A DNA stretch of 64,000 nt from Protoeuglena noctilucae. Taxonomy: Eukaryota; Chlorophyta; Pedinophyceae; Marsupiomonadales; Marsupiomonadaceae. A model generated the notes under the pieces. That model made no database searches and had not been told where the DNA came from. It saw only the letters and a list, made by a program, of their open reading frames with translations. A program made the position numbers and the translations under genes. The stretch is taken from NCBI GenBank assembly GCA_958009085.1, contig OY253686.1:558001-622000 (forward strand), read 5' to 3'. Positions 63,167-64,000 of this stretch are shown here, piece after piece (position 1 is the stretch's first letter; every line of letters starts with the position of its first letter).

Positions 63167-64000
63167 TCAGGCAGACGCTAAGCTAGCTCCCCGCGACGCT
63201 CCCGCCGGCGCTCCATCCCTCCCGCGCCTTGCTCGCCCCGCGCTCGCCGCCGCGTCCTGCAGCCTCGCCACCGTCGCTGCGTCGAGCTTGCTCTCGCGCA
63301 AAACAAGGTCCAGGGGCACAGGACGGGCCCTGCAGGAGAGAGAACAGTTTAAGAAGACTTGGCGAAGAAAGGCAGGAGCGCGTCCGCATTCTGCCGCGCG
63401 CCCGGGCGAGGGCATCACGAGCGTCGCCATGCAGCTCGCACCGGAGGGCCGCCTCGAGGAATCGGGCGCCGTCCGCGCCGAAGGTATTGCCGGAGATGTC
63501 GAGGCGAGCGAGCCCCGCGTTGTCGCGCACCGCCTTGGCCAGCGCGGCCACGTCCCGGTCGCCCAGTTTGTTGCGCGCCAGTGACAGCGAACGCAGCGCC
63601 CGGTCCTCCGCCAGCGACGGCAGCAGCGCGGTTAGGCCCTCCGAGCGCAGCCGGCACCTGTCCAGCACCAGTTCCCGCAAGCACCCGCCCCCCAGCGCCT
63701 TGGCCAGCGCCCGCGCCCCATCCGCGCCCAAGTGATTGCGGCTCAGGTCCAACACCGCCAGCCGCGGGGGCGCAGACGCTGCGGGGGCACTCTCCGCCCC
63801 AGATCGCGTCGCCGATCCCGCTCCCTTGCCCCCCAGCGACCCCTCTCCCACGCCTGACCCTGCCCTGACCGCCCCCGCCCCGCCCTCGCCTGCCTCCCCT
63901 TCCGCCGGCACCAGGAGGGGCCACAGGGCCCGCACGCCCTCCCCCGCGATGTTGTAGTGGTCGGCGAGGTCCAGGGAGGTCAGCCGCGGCATCCACTTGG
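63167..64000 (-). CDS. Leucine-rich-repeat protein, ribonuclease-inhibitor type (N-terminal part missing)
   Basis: Partial gene running off the right edge. From 64000 downward it encodes RI-type repeats: LTSLDLADHYNIAGEGVRAL, LAVLDLSRNHLGADGARALA, LRELVLDRCRLRSEGLTALL, LRSLSLARNKLGDRDVAALA and LARLDISGNTFGADGARFLE. A Gly/Ala/Ser-rich loop of about 45 residues interrupts the first two. An intron (donor near 63440, acceptor near 63332) joins EAALR to ARPVPLDLVLRESKLDAATV, and the stop is at 63167. RI-type LRRs are protein-binding; no enzymatic domain is visible in the part seen, so no function is assigned. Confidence 0.72.

Overview
This is a nuclear genomic window from a eukaryote, most likely a photosynthetic protist of the green lineage (inference). 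The reasons are intron-rich genes with GC-rich exons, a nuclear gene for a CysA-type sulfate-permease ATPase with an N-terminal extension that looks like a plastid transit peptide, plant-type immunophilins (CYP23-like cyclophilin, FKBP42/TWISTED DWARF1-like), two ciliary proteins (CFAP52, CFAP74) and Orai-type channels, which are known from algae but were lost in flowering plants. No rRNA, tRNA, CRISPR array or transposase was recognised.

Layout: 1-8138 (-) RNA polymerase I largest subunit, cut at the left edge; 8564-10811 (+) NADH-cytochrome b5 reductase; 12022-19832 (-) three head-to-tail Orai-like channel genes; 20221-21412 (+) secretory CYP23-like cyclophilin; 21830-24719 (-) CFAP52; 25606-30292 (+) NOP2 rRNA methyltransferase; 30615-34614 (-) CTNNBL1-like splicing factor; 34886-35576 (+) RPAC2/AC19, the small subunit shared by Pol I and Pol III; 35870-37752 (+) CysA; 37858-39979 (-) FKBP42-like; 40798-50745 (+) CFAP74-like central-apparatus protein; 51144-52335 (-) CIAO1; 52823-53580 a 379-bp perfect tandem duplication; 53690-57823 (+) GH32 glycosidase with a large low-complexity insertion; 58334-60029 and 60118-60678 (+) ankyrin-repeat genes; 61345-62950 (-) RING-CH membrane E3 ligase; 63167-64000 (-) leucine-rich-repeat protein, cut at the right edge.

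Functional themes: ribosome production (RPA190, RPAC2, NOP2), cilia (CFAP52, CFAP74) and calcium entry (three Orai paralogs). These are linked by proximity only; no operon-like arrangement is claimed. Several neighbours are divergent and probably share promoters, notably CTNNBL1/RPAC2 (271 bp apart).

The most unusual signals are: (1) the Orai tandem array, in which only one paralog keeps the selectivity-filter glutamate while the other two carry Gln or Asn; (2) pervasive 'splice-junction echoes', degenerate copies of an exon edge, often with its splice site, lying inside the adjacent intron in most multi-exon genes; (3) introns that begin G-rich and end C-rich so that their ends could pair; (4) at least six GC-AG introns, all with GCGAG donors. 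Exon boundaries were inferred by eye from splice consensus, reading phase and family conservation, so small exons and termini may be off.
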